From JAKZVK01 sp965248255 (lineage in GTDB: Bacteria; Acidobacteriota; Terriglobia; Bryobacterales; UBA6623), in NCBI GenBank assembly GCA_965248255.1, contig CBDFIW010000003.1:2356001-2420000 (forward strand): DNA of 64,000 bases. Reading direction: 5' to 3'. How positions within the stretch are numbered: the first letter of the stretch is position 1; every line of letters begins with the position of its first letter. Shown piece by piece: positions 44,156 to 52,539 of the stretch. The notes under the pieces were generated by a model. The model had not been told where the DNA came from, did not search any database, and saw only the letters and a list, made by a program, of their open reading frames with translations. The translations under genes and the position numbers were made by a program.

Positions 44156-45320
44156 TGTAGTGCGTCAAGCAGATTGCACCTTATGCAGGGCGGCACGTCC
44201 GCGCTTGACTTTCTCGAGGATGTCGGAGGCGGTCGCGGTCCAGATGAAGGGCGTGGGATGCCCGTTGTGCTGGGCGATGTAGTCGTCAATGGCGGCGACG
44301 AGCTCGTCCACGCTGCGAAACACGCCGCGGCGCAGGCGCTTGACGGTGAGATCGCGAAAGAATCGCTCGACCATGTTCAGCCACGACGCCGAGGTCGGGG
44401 TGAAATGAATGTGGAAGCGCGGGTGACGATCGAGCCAACGCTTCACAGCGGCATGCTTGTGGGTGGCATAGTTGTCCACGATGAGATGAAGCTGTTTGTC
44501 CTTGGGAGTGCGGCGGTCAATTAAGCGCAGGAAGCGCAGCCATTCCTGGTGGCTGTGTCGGGGCATGCACTCGGCGATCACGCTGCCGTCAAGGCTGTTG
44601 AGCGCCGCAAACAGGGTGGTCGTGCCGTTGCGCTTGTAATCGTGGGTCATCGTTTGGCCGCGTCCCTTTTTGAGCGGCAGGCCGGGCTGGGTGCGATCGA
44701 GGGCTTGGATTTGGGACTTCTCATCGAGCGAGAGAACCAGAGCATGCTCAGGCGGATTGAGATAGAGTCCGACGATGTCGTCGAGTTTCTCGGCGAAACG
44801 CGGGTCATTGCTGAGCTTGAAGGTCTTGACGCGGTGGGGCTTGAGGCCATGGGCGCGCCAAATCCGTCCCACGGTGGAAGCGCTGACGCCGGCCGCGGCG
44901 GCCATGGTGCGGCGGCTCCAGTGGGTGGCGTTGGACGGTTTCTCGCGGGTGGTCTTGTGGATGATCTGCTGTACTTTCTGCTTCGAGACGGCAGGTTTAC
45001 GACCGGGCCGTGGGGCGTCTTTTGCAATGCCGGCGATGCTGCTTTCGAGAAAGCGCGTGCGCCAGCGGGCCACCAACTGCCGCGAGACACCGAGCTGTGC
45101 GGCGATCTGCTTATTCTCGAGACCGTCGGCGGCCAGCAGGACAATCCTGGCTCGCAGGGCGAGACGAACGGCGACTTGGCGGCCGCGCGCGTAGCGGTCC
45201 AACTGCTTGCATTGCGCTGTGTTCAAAGTTACTGGTTGTGCTCTTCGCATCCCATGCCTCCTGTTAATAGAGACGATGGGAAGTCAATATAAGTTACATT
45301 ATTTATGGTGCACTACACTA
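44153..45320 (-). mobile_element. IS630-family insertion sequence, copy 1
   Basis: A 1,168-bp unit including the TA dinucleotide at each end. The termini are TAGTGTAGTGC inverted repeats, and TA is the usual IS630 target. Copy 2 at 61591-62758 has the same length and orientation and differs at only four positions that I could spot. The left TA is the first two bases of the rnj stop codon. Confidence 0.9.
44165..45250 (-). CDS. IS630-family transposase, copy 1
   Basis: A 361-residue DDE transposase with an N-terminal helix-turn-helix (LENKQIAAQLGVSRQLVARW) and a second one before ASTVGRIWRAHGLKPHRVK. The catalytic residues are Asp in LSLDEKSQ, Asp in LIVDNYATH and Glu in NMVERFFRD. Compared with copy 2 it has Val for Ala in RARIVLLAADG and Phe for Leu in RVKTFKL. 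The frame is intact, so transposition may still be possible. Confidence 0.95.
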   Translation of the reverse strand: MRRAQPVTLNTAQCKQLDRYARGRQVAVRLALRARIVLLAADGLENKQIAAQLGVSRQLVARWRTRFLESSIAGIAKDAPRPGRKPAVSKQKVQQIIHKTTREKPSNATHWSRRTMAAAAGVSASTVGRIWRAHGLKPHRVKTFKLSNDPRFAEKLDDIVGLYLNPPEHALVLSLDEKSQIQALDRTQPGLPLKKGRGQTMTHDYKRNGTTTLFAALNSLDGSVIAECMPRHSHQEWLRFLRLIDRRTPKDKQLHLIVDNYATHKHAAVKRWLDRHPRFHIHFTPTSASWLNMVERFFRDLTVKRLRRGVFRSVDELVAAIDDYIAQHNGHPTPFIWTATASDILEKVKRGRAALHKVQSA

Positions 45321-45444
45321 GTACAGCGTTTCATAAGTTCGGTGGCGTATCTGAGCGAGGCATCCGCCGCCATCCTGGGCGGGCACGGGGGCCCGCCCCT
45401 ACATGGCAAACCGAAACGTAACCGTATTTGCGAAACACAGTACT
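45320..45444. repeat. MITE-like element containing a GTAGGGGC palindrome
   Basis: Ends with imperfect inverted repeats of about 23 bases: AGTACAGCGTTTCATAAG and onward at the left, and at the right, in reverse complement, AGTACTGTGTTTCGCAAA and onward. A palindrome of the GGGCGGGC…CCCTAC type lies inside at 45377-45402. The match between arms is partial, so I treat it as a likely but unproven miniature element. Confidence 0.45.
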
Positions 45445-45482
45445 TAGCGAGGTCTGCGACCTCGAACCGACAAGTCGGGCCT

Positions 45483-45622
45483 GATGTGGCGTAAGGCTCC
45501 AGGCCTGCCGAGAACCGATTCCTCGGTTCTCAGGTCCGCGGCTAACAGCAGATGCCCGGTCGTTTACCGTCCTGCGTCTCGAAGAATCGAGACTCGGCAA
45601 CGCTGGAGCCTTACGCCACACC
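45483..45622. repeat. Long imperfect inverted repeat with two internal hairpins
   Basis: Arms of about 30 bases at 45483-45512 and 45592-45622 share GTGGCGTAAGGCTCCAG and GCCGAG. Inside, two perfect 7-bp stems occur: GAACCGA…TCGGTTC and GTCTCGA…TCGAGAC. It sits just after the end of the VWFA-type gene (45626, minus strand) and may fold into a cruciform-like RNA or act as a terminator. Confidence 0.6.
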
Positions 45623-45625
45623 TCG

Positions 45626-46663
45626 CTATAGCGTTTCGGGGGGGAAGTAGCCGGTGCGGTGGCGAATCTCGATGTCGACGTCGAGCTTGAGATTCAACTC
45701 GACGCGGATGTTGCGGTACCGGCCGTCGCTGAACGGCGTGGGCGGGACATAGCCGAGCACGTACTGTTTCTGGATGGTGCCGGAGATGTCTTTGATGGCA
45801 TCGTAGATGGCTTGCAGCTTGGCCTGCTCGTACTCGCCGGTGCCGACGGTGTAGACGAAGTTGCCGGCATCTTGGGGCTTGGAGAGGTAGCCGGAAACGT
45901 CCTTGTGCATATTGTCCATGGGCTGCACGAGGTGACCCCCGGTCGCCTTGACGAGCCGGTCGAGGTTCTTGGCTTCCTCTTCATGGAAGCCCCAGGCGAC
46001 CGTGCTCATGACGTAGATCGTCACCTGCTGGCGCTGGGCGGCGTCGATCACTTCTTCAATGGAACGCTTGCTGGCGCTGTCGTGCCCGTCGCCGATGATG
46101 ACAATCGCCTTGCGCGGCTCGCCCGGACCGTTGTACTCCACGCCGGCCAAGTGCTTGGTGCAGGCTTGGTAGACGGCGTCGAGCATGGCACTGCCGCCGC
46201 CGTGCTTGAGACTCTCGAGCTTCTCGGCGATGTAATAGGGGTCTTCGGTCATCTTGACCAGTAAGTCGACCTCGGAGTGGTACCCGAGCAGGAAGCCCCG
46301 GTCTTTGCCGCCTTCGGGAACCAAGGAGAAGGCCAAATCGCCGATGGACTTCTTGTAAGTCTTGTAGTACCGGCGGGCCGTGCTGCTCTTGTCGACCACG
46401 AAGCCGACATACAGCGGCGGCATATTGACTTTGTCCTCGCTGTGCGTGAGGTAGCGGATCGCGACGGGCTGGCCGTTCTCGAAGACGCGGAAGTCCTCTT
46501 TGGCGAGGTTGATGACGAAGTTGCCGTCGTCATCGACGACGGTGACAGGCACGTTAACGACGTTGACCTCGACCTGAATGGTGGACCCAGGGCTGGTTTC
46601 GACCTCCTGGGCGGGAAGAGCGATCACGCTCAGAAGGGCCGGCAGGAAGGCTAGACGGCGCAT
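45626..46663 (-). CDS. VWFA-related secreted protein, acidobacterial type
   Basis: A 345-residue secreted protein with signal peptide MRRLAFLPALLSVIALPA. The N-terminal region IQVEVNVVNVPVTVVDDDGNFVINLAKEDFRVFENG is the signature of the acidobacterial VWFA-related family. The VWA domain that follows has a partly conserved metal site (YVGFVVDKSST) and IIGDGHDS. The C terminus ends with RNIRVELNLKLDVDIEIRHRTGYFPP. The family is largely limited to Acidobacteriota, so this gene is the best single marker of the host phylum. Function is unknown; adhesion or surface assembly is inferred from VWA folds. Confidence 0.93.
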   Translation of the reverse strand: MRRLAFLPALLSVIALPAQEVETSPGSTIQVEVNVVNVPVTVVDDDGNFVINLAKEDFRVFENGQPVAIRYLTHSEDKVNMPPLYVGFVVDKSSTARRYYKTYKKSIGDLAFSLVPEGGKDRGFLLGYHSEVDLLVKMTEDPYYIAEKLESLKHGGGSAMLDAVYQACTKHLAGVEYNGPGEPRKAIVIIGDGHDSASKRSIEEVIDAAQRQQVTIYVMSTVAWGFHEEEAKNLDRLVKATGGHLVQPMDNMHKDVSGYLSKPQDAGNFVYTVGTGEYEQAKLQAIYDAIKDISGTIQKQYVLGYVPPTPFSDGRYRNIRVELNLKLDVDIEIRHRTGYFPPETL

Positions 46664-47013
46664 GGTGTCGTGTAAAGCGCGCCCTTATTCTAGCGCAGAT
46701 TCTGAGCGGGAAGTGTTCGAAGAATCACCTGAGATTCAGGAGGTCCCTAATCGATCCAAAAGGTCCAGGCCGTCACCCTGACACTTTGCGATTCCCGCCA
46801 CCGAGGCGTGGACGGGAGTCCGCGCGCCAAGACCTTCGGATAGCACTGAGCGTGGACGGGAGTCCACGCCTCGATAGCGGGGCTCCCACCTCTGCGCCTC
46901 TTCCGAAACGGCTGGAATCACCTTGATCACCTGGGGAAGTGCCGGGCCCGCGCCGCGGCGGACGCCGCGTTGTCGTTGCGGGGCGCAGGCCGCTTCGGTA
47001 CCCTTCAAAGAGC
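46664..47013. repeat. Intergenic region with REP-like pair, 350 bp
   Basis: Between the VWFA gene and nikR lie two related repeats at 46803-46828 and 46848-46873. They share GCGTGGACGGGAGTCC, and the second forms a hairpin with its CACGCCTCG end. A further GC-rich hairpin occurs near 46955-46972. No gene is convincing. The promoter of nikR must lie just upstream of 47014, but no clear box could be defined. Confidence 0.6.
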
Positions 47014-47433
47014 ATGAGCAGCCTCTCGCGCATCGGGGTGTCCATCGACGTCGATCTGCTCGAACAGTTCGACGCGCTGATCGAAGAGCGCGGGTACCAG
47101 AACCGCTCGGAAGCGTTTCGGGATCTGATTCGCAACGAGCTGGTCGAGGAGTCGTGGAAGTCGCCCGATAGCGAGGTGGTGGGCTCGGTGACGCTGGTCT
47201 ACGATCACCATGTCCGCTTGCTCAATGACAAGCTGCTCGACTTGCAGCACGCGTTTCACGACGCGATTCTCTCGACGTTGCACGTTCATCTGGACCACGA
47301 TAACTGCCTGGAGGTGTTGTTGATCAAGGGACAGGCGTCCAAGGTGCATCAAATCGCCAACGCGTTGATCAGCACCAAGGGAGTGAAGCATGGGCGGCTG
47401 GCGCTGTCTTCGGTGGGGCGTGATTTGAAGTGA
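47014..47433 (+). CDS. nikR: Nickel-responsive transcriptional regulator NikR
   Basis: A 139-residue repressor with an N-terminal ribbon-helix-helix (SRIGVSIDVDLLEQFDALIEERGYQNRSEAFRDLI) and a C-terminal ACT-type nickel-binding domain. Predicted ligands are the His pair in YDHHVR (65-66), His90 and His92 in TLHVHLDHDN, and Cys98, matching the His-His-His-Cys site of NikR. The start at 47014 gives the standard N terminus; the frame is open upstream to 46939, but that part is basic filler. No nik operon, urease or hydrogenase is in view, so its targets lie elsewhere. The downstream Gld-type ABC genes are 223 bp away and may be unrelated. Confidence 0.94.
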   Translation: MSSLSRIGVSIDVDLLEQFDALIEERGYQNRSEAFRDLIRNELVEESWKSPDSEVVGSVTLVYDHHVRLLNDKLLDLQHAFHDAILSTLHVHLDHDNCLEVLLIKGQASKVHQIANALISTKGVKHGRLALSSVGRDLK

Positions 47434-47447
47434 ACTAGAGGCGACAA

Positions 47448-47574
47448 GGCCTTCCGAAGGCCAACAGAGCTTTGAAACGGAGACACTCCCCGGGCTTGTT
47501 GAGCCGCTCGGGGCATTTCGTTTACCATTAAGAGATAGGTTCCTGTCGCGGGCGGGGATCGTTCCCAACGATCC
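47448..47574 (+). promoter_or_regulatory. Two hairpins between nikR and the ABC operon
   Basis: GGCCTT CCG AAGGCC lies at 47448-47462, 14 bases after the nikR stop, and has the shape of a weak terminator without a T tract. A perfect 8-bp stem GGATCGTT CCC AACGATCC lies at 47556-47574, about 83 bases before the ABC start, and could be a leader hairpin or an operator. Neither matches a riboswitch I know. Confidence 0.4.
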
Positions 47575-47656
47575 GTGATCCGGTTGGGGCAGGCGATGCT
47601 CGCCGCTAGGCGGGAGAAAATCGATTCGAACCAATTAGTTTCGGGAAGAACAAACT

Positions 47657-48592
47657 ATGTCGGTTTCCCATGGCATGGCGATGATCGAGGCTCGCGGACT
47701 GAGTAAGTTCTATGACGAGTTTGCCGCCATTCGAGACATTTCGTTCTGCGTACCCCAGGGACAGGTAGCGGCGTTCCTCGGGCCCAACGGCGCGGGCAAG
47801 TCGACGACGTTGAAGATCTTGACCGGCTATTTGACGCCGAGCTCGGGGACCGCGCTGCTGGGCGGGCTCGACGTGGCGTCACATCGCATTGAGACGGCGG
47901 CGCGTGTGGGCTATCTGCCCGAAAACGGTCCGCTGTATCCGGAAATGACGCCGCTCGAGCTGCTGCAATTCTTTGGAAACGCGCGCGGGCTCGACCCCGA
48001 ACGGATGAAGGGACGAATCGACGACGTGGTGAGCAAGTGCCATCTCGAGACGGTGATCGAGAAGAGCATCTTCAAACTCTCGAAAGGCTACCGCCAACGG
48101 GTCGGCATGGCGCAAGTCCTGCTGCACGAGCCGGACATTCTGATCATGGACGAGCCGACTAGCGGCCTCGACCCGAACCAGATCCGCGAAGTCCGCGCAC
48201 TGGTCCGCGAGCTGGGAAGGACCAAGACCGTCCTCATCTCGACTCATATTCTGCAAGAGGTGCAGGCCGTTGCAGACCACGTGATCTTGGTCAATGACGG
48301 GCTTGTGGTGTTCGATGGCACGGTTGACGAAATGGCGGAGGGCGAGACGCTGGAAGATGCTTTCTACCGGCTGACAGGCAAGGCGGCGGTTGAGGCTCCA
48401 CAGGGGCCGGACGCTCCGGGAGACGGCGCCCCGTCCGTGTCAAGCGGAGAGGAGCCGGATGAGGCGGAGCCCGCAGAGGCCGCCGAGGGTGATGGCGCGG
48501 CCACCGTGGCAGGCGACAGTCCAGTGGAAACACCACCGTCGGAGCCGTCGCCGGCAACCCCAACGCCCGCGAGCACAGGGGGTGTGGAATGA
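47657..48592 (+). CDS. ABC transporter ATP-binding protein, GldA-like, with acidic Pro/Glu tail
   Basis: A 311-residue ATPase for the permease fusion that follows. Walker A is GPNGAGKST at 42-50, the signature region is KLSKGYRQR, Walker B is LIMDEP and the switch His is in ISTHIL. The first 245 residues are a standard ABC domain of the GldA type. The last 65 or so form a low-complexity tail rich in Pro, Ala, Glu and Gly (GEEPDEAEPAEAAEGDG and onward). That tail is not part of the fold and may be a linker or a contact point. Its stop overlaps the next gene by four bases. In gliding bacteria such an ATPase supports GldF/GldG; here the role is only inferred. Confidence 0.92.
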   Translation: MSVSHGMAMIEARGLSKFYDEFAAIRDISFCVPQGQVAAFLGPNGAGKSTTLKILTGYLTPSSGTALLGGLDVASHRIETAARVGYLPENGPLYPEMTPLELLQFFGNARGLDPERMKGRIDDVVSKCHLETVIEKSIFKLSKGYRQRVGMAQVLLHEPDILIMDEPTSGLDPNQIREVRALVRELGRTKTVLISTHILQEVQAVADHVILVNDGLVVFDGTVDEMAEGETLEDAFYRLTGKAAVEAPQGPDAPGDGAPSVSSGEEPDEAEPAEAAEGDGAATVAGDSPVETPPSEPSPATPTPASTGGVE

Positions 48593-51219
48593 ACAATCGT
48601 TGGCGTCTACCGAAGGCGATTCTGTTCCGCGAGCTGGCGAGTTACTTCAGCAGCCCGACGGGCTACGTTTTCATCACGCTGTTCGTGTTCCTGAGCGCGG
48701 TGGCGGCGTTCTGGCAACAGTCGTTCTTTGCCGGCAACCTGGCGAATCTCGATCCGTTGAACCGGGTCATCCCGTATCTGCTGGTCTTCCTGATTCCGGC
48801 GATCACCATGAGCATGTGGGCCGAGGAGAAGCGCAACGGCACCGACGAGTTGCTGCTAACGCTGCCGGCCAAGGACGAAGAGATTGTCGCCGGCAAGTAC
48901 TTGGCGGCGCTTTCGATCTACAGCGTGGCGCTGGTCTTTTCGCTCAGTCACGTAATCGTGTTGCTGTGGCTCGGCAGTCCGGATCTGGGGCTGATGTTCT
49001 CGACGTACGTGGGCTATTGGCTCCTGGGGGCCGCTCTGCTGTCGTTGGGCATGCTGGCCTCGGTGCTGACGTCGAACCTGACGGTGGCGTTCATCCTCGG
49101 AGCCGTGTTCTGCGCCATACCGGTGTTCATTAGCCATGCGGGCGTGATCTTCAGCGGCCGCGTGCAGCGCTTGATCGAAGAGCTTTCGTTTGTCGAGCAG
49201 TTCCGTGATCTGTCGTCGGGAGTGCTTTCGATATCGGCGGTACTCTACTTTGTGCTGTTTACGCTGGCGATGTTGTATCTCAACGTGGCGTTGCTGGGGC
49301 GCCGGCACTGGCCGACGGGCAAAGGAGCCACTGCGCTGGGCCGCCATCATGTGGCGCGCGGCGTCGCCATGGTCGTGATCGTCGCGAGCTTTACGATTCT
49401 CACCGCCCGGCTTGGGGGACGCATCGATGCAACGGCCGAGCGGCTGCATTCGCTCTCCGACGAGACTGCCTCGCTCATCGACGGGCTCGATCCCGATCGG
49501 CCTGTCTTCATCCAGGCGTACCTGAGCCCGGATGTGCCACGACGCTACCTTCAAACGCGCAACAACATCATTAGTGTGTTGCGGGAGTTCAACGCGCGGG
49601 GCGGGGGCCGCATCCACGCGCGGGTCATCGATACGGAGAAGTACACGGCGGAAGCCCGCGAGGCGCAGGACCGCCATAACATCCGTCCGCAACCGCTGCC
49701 GCTTTTCGAACAGTCGTCCGGCGGGCCCGACGAGATCTTCCTGGGGTTGGCGTTCAGCAGTGGGGCGGAGGAGTTCGTGATCCCGTTCTTCGATCCGGGC
49801 TTGCCCGCCGAGTATGAGCTGATGCGCTCGGTGCGGGTGGTTTCTCACGCGGAGCGCAAGAAGGTCGGAGTGCTGATCAGCAAGGTCAACATGTTTGGAG
49901 GGTTTGATTTCCAGACGAAGCAGCGCTCCTCGGATTGGTCGATCGTCGCCGAGCTGCGTAAGCAGTATGAGGCGGTGCGGGTGCCGGCGGACAAGGACTA
50001 TCCCGGCGATCTCGATGTGCTGCTCGCCGTCCTGCCGCACACGTTGACGGATGAAGAGTTGGCTCGGCTGACCGATTACGTCAAAGATGGCCGCCCGACC
50101 CTGTTAGCAGTGGATCCCCTGCCGACGTTCAATATCGAGTTGTCGCCGCAGCCGGCCCAGCGGAGCCCGTTCAATCCCAACACCCCGGTACCAGCACCCC
50201 CGACGGATGTGAAGCCGTTGATGGACGCCCTGGGCGTGAGCTGGCCCAAAGACGAGATCGTGTGGGACAAGTACAACCCGCATCCGCAATTGGGTGCGTT
50301 GCCTGAGGAGATCGTGTTCATCGGCGCGGGCAACGCGGCCGCCGAGTCGCCGTTCAACGCGGAGGAAGCGATCACTTCAGGTTTGCAGGAGGTCGTTCTG
50401 TTGCACGGCGGCTCGTTGAAACCGGCAGGCAATGAGACCGAGTTCATTCCGCTGCTTCAGACGGGGACGGATTCGGCCGGGATGCACTGGATGCGGCTGG
50501 TGCAGCGTACACTTTTTGGCATCCAAATGAATCCTAACCTGCCCCACGAGCCGAACGAGCAGACGTACGTTTTGGCGGCGCGGGTCGAGGGCAAGTCGGG
50601 CGACAAGCCGGTGCGGGCGATCGTCATTGCCGACATCGACATGATGGGCGAGCAGTTTTTCCAACTGCGGCGTCAGGGTGTGGAGAGCCTCAACTTCGAC
50701 AATGTCACCTTTCTGCTGAATGCGGTGGACCATCTCGCCGACGACGATTCGTTCATCGCACTGCGCAAGCGGCGGCCCAAGCACCGTACGCTGGAGGCGG
50801 TCGAGGCGCGCACCCGGCGCTATGAAAAGGCACGCTTGGCTGACACGCAGGAGGCCGAGAAGAATGCGGAAGAAGGCTTGCAGGAAGCACAAGAGCGGCT
50901 GGACCGCGCGGTGGAGACCGTGAACAGCCGCACCGATCTTGACACCCAGACCAAGCGCATCATGATTCAAAACCAGCAGCGGGTCGAGAATCGCCGCTTG
51001 ACCGTGGCCCGCAAGAATATCGAAGACTCAAAGCAGAGTCAGATCGAGCGTGCCAAAGCTGATATGGAGGGCTCGATCCGCGGTATCCAGAACACGATCA
51101 AGATTCTGGCCGTGGCGCTGCCGCCGATTCCGGCGTTTGCGTTGTTTGTCTTTGTGTCGGTGCGCAGGCTGCGGCGCGAGAAGATTGGGGTTTCACCGGA
51201 TCGATTGGTGGAACGGTAA
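48589..51219 (+). CDS. ABC permease fused to GldG-type auxiliary domain
   Basis: An 876-residue protein joining two usually separate parts. Residues 1-235 are an ABC-2-type permease like GldF, with about six membrane helices and the motif MWAEEKRNGTDELLLTLPA. After a seventh helix near 258-276 comes a GldG-like auxiliary region (ABC_transp_aux), with RPVFIQAYLSPDVPRRY and a long extracytoplasmic part to about 745. A helical, charged stretch near 760-830 (EAEKNAEEGLQEAQERLDRA) looks coiled-coil, and a final membrane helix lies near 835-858. It is co-translated with the ATPase and followed by a DUF4340 gene, the usual trio. The substrate is unknown; a role in surface assembly is inference. Confidence 0.9.
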   Translation: MNNRWRLPKAILFRELASYFSSPTGYVFITLFVFLSAVAAFWQQSFFAGNLANLDPLNRVIPYLLVFLIPAITMSMWAEEKRNGTDELLLTLPAKDEEIVAGKYLAALSIYSVALVFSLSHVIVLLWLGSPDLGLMFSTYVGYWLLGAALLSLGMLASVLTSNLTVAFILGAVFCAIPVFISHAGVIFSGRVQRLIEELSFVEQFRDLSSGVLSISAVLYFVLFTLAMLYLNVALLGRRHWPTGKGATALGRHHVARGVAMVVIVASFTILTARLGGRIDATAERLHSLSDETASLIDGLDPDRPVFIQAYLSPDVPRRYLQTRNNIISVLREFNARGGGRIHARVIDTEKYTAEAREAQDRHNIRPQPLPLFEQSSGGPDEIFLGLAFSSGAEEFVIPFFDPGLPAEYELMRSVRVVSHAERKKVGVLISKVNMFGGFDFQTKQRSSDWSIVAELRKQYEAVRVPADKDYPGDLDVLLAVLPHTLTDEELARLTDYVKDGRPTLLAVDPLPTFNIELSPQPAQRSPFNPNTPVPAPPTDVKPLMDALGVSWPKDEIVWDKYNPHPQLGALPEEIVFIGAGNAAAESPFNAEEAITSGLQEVVLLHGGSLKPAGNETEFIPLLQTGTDSAGMHWMRLVQRTLFGIQMNPNLPHEPNEQTYVLAARVEGKSGDKPVRAIVIADIDMMGEQFFQLRRQGVESLNFDNVTFLLNAVDHLADDDSFIALRKRRPKHRTLEAVEARTRRYEKARLADTQEAEKNAEEGLQEAQERLDRAVETVNSRTDLDTQTKRIMIQNQQRVENRRLTVARKNIEDSKQSQIERAKADMEGSIRGIQNTIKILAVALPPIPAFALFVFVSVRRLRREKIGVSPDRLVER

Positions 51220-51274
51220 ACACAGACAGGTAGAGACAGACGCTCTCGTCTGGCGGTAGGGTTTGAGGTCAGTT

Positions 51275-52510
51275 ATGAACGAGATGAAGAAGACGATCCT
51301 CTTTGTTTTCGCAGCTTCGGTACTCGCCGTGGCCGCCATCGTGGTGGATCCAGGGCGGGCGACGCCGGAGATCTTCAGCGATCAGGGTGAGCTGTTCTAC
51401 CCTGATTTCACCAATCCGCAGGCGCCCAAGGCGATCGAGGTCGTCGACTACGATGAGGCAACCGCCACGGCGCGTCCGCTCAAGGTAGAGTTCGACGACA
51501 ACAAGTGGCGCATTCCGTCGCACCATAATCACCCGGCGGATGCCGAGGACCGGCTCGCCAAGACCGCCGCCGCGCTGATGGAGCTGCGTAAGGACGCGAT
51601 CGTCAGCGAACGCGTTGAAGACCACCCCGAGTACGGCGTGATCGATCCGCTCGATCAGGAAGTCACGTCGCTGGCCGGCCGCGGCAAGCGTGTGACTCTG
51701 CGCGATGAGAACGACGAGATCCTGGCGGATTTCATCGTCGGCAAGGAAGTTGAAGGCAAGCAGAATCGAAGGTACATGCGAGTGCCGACACAAAAGCGCG
51801 TCTACGATGTGGAGACGACGGCCGAAGTGTCGGCGCAGTTTGAGGATTGGATCGAAACCGACTTGCTGAAGCTCGCCGCCGGTGATATTCGGAAGATCTC
51901 GATCAATAGCTACTCGATCAACGAGCGCCTCGGCATCCTCCAAAACCAGGAGCGCGTCGTGTTGACCCACAAAGACGACAAGTGGCGCATGAGCGGCCGC
52001 GGCACGCCGAAAGAGAGTACGGTGAACGAACTGACGGCTGCGCTCGACAGTTTGCAGATCGTCGACGTTCAACCCAAGCCGGAGAATCTGACTCGTGATC
52101 TAAAGACCAGAGGCAGCGTTCCGTTGACCCAAGAGGCCGCCATCTCGCTTCGGCAGAAGGGATTTTTCTTGACACGTGCCGGGCTCTATTCCAACGAGGG
52201 CGAGATTGTCGTCGAGACCAAGAATGGTCTTCAATACGCGTTGCGCTTCGGCGAGATCGCCTCCAGCGGGGCAGCCGGCAGCGGCGCGGCTGAGGCGGAC
52301 AAAGACAGCAAGAACGAACGCCGCTATCTCTTTATTACCGTGGACTACGGTGCCGCCCGGGCCAAGCAGTATAACGACGGGGAAGAGCCCGACGATAAGG
52401 GTAAGGAGCTGGGTGACGAGCTTCGTAGCCGGTTCGCCGATTGGTACTACGTGATCTCGGGTGCGGATTTCAACAAGCTTCGGCCCAGCAGGCGGGCCCT
52501 ACGCGGGTAA
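51275..52510 (+). CDS. DUF4340 domain-containing protein
   Basis: A 411-residue protein anchored by an N-terminal membrane segment (MNEMKKTILFVFAASVLAVAAIVV) and otherwise extracytoplasmic. It has the DUF4340 pattern of beta-rich repeats: VEFDDNKWRIPSHHNHPAD, then VTLRDENDEILADFIVGKE, and later VLTHKDDKWRMSG. The start at 51275 is chosen because GAGG precedes it; the frame opens 12 bases earlier. DUF4340 proteins nearly always follow GldG-type transport genes, and this one is 55 bp downstream. Function is unknown. The last nine residues are coded by sequence resembling the GGGC…CCCTAC repeats, so the C terminus may be repeat-derived. Confidence 0.88.
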   Translation: MNEMKKTILFVFAASVLAVAAIVVDPGRATPEIFSDQGELFYPDFTNPQAPKAIEVVDYDEATATARPLKVEFDDNKWRIPSHHNHPADAEDRLAKTAAALMELRKDAIVSERVEDHPEYGVIDPLDQEVTSLAGRGKRVTLRDENDEILADFIVGKEVEGKQNRRYMRVPTQKRVYDVETTAEVSAQFEDWIETDLLKLAAGDIRKISINSYSINERLGILQNQERVVLTHKDDKWRMSGRGTPKESTVNELTAALDSLQIVDVQPKPENLTRDLKTRGSVPLTQEAAISLRQKGFFLTRAGLYSNEGEIVVETKNGLQYALRFGEIASSGAAGSGAAEADKDSKNERRYLFITVDYGAARAKQYNDGEEPDDKGKELGDELRSRFADWYYVISGADFNKLRPSRRALRG

Positions 52511-52539
52511 CAAAGGCGCAGGCCTCTTCGAGCCTTGCA

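Noticed and set aside
48856..50040. A 394-residue minus-strand ORF inside the Gld-type permease
   Set aside because: Arg/His-rich mirror of a gene with clear membrane helices.
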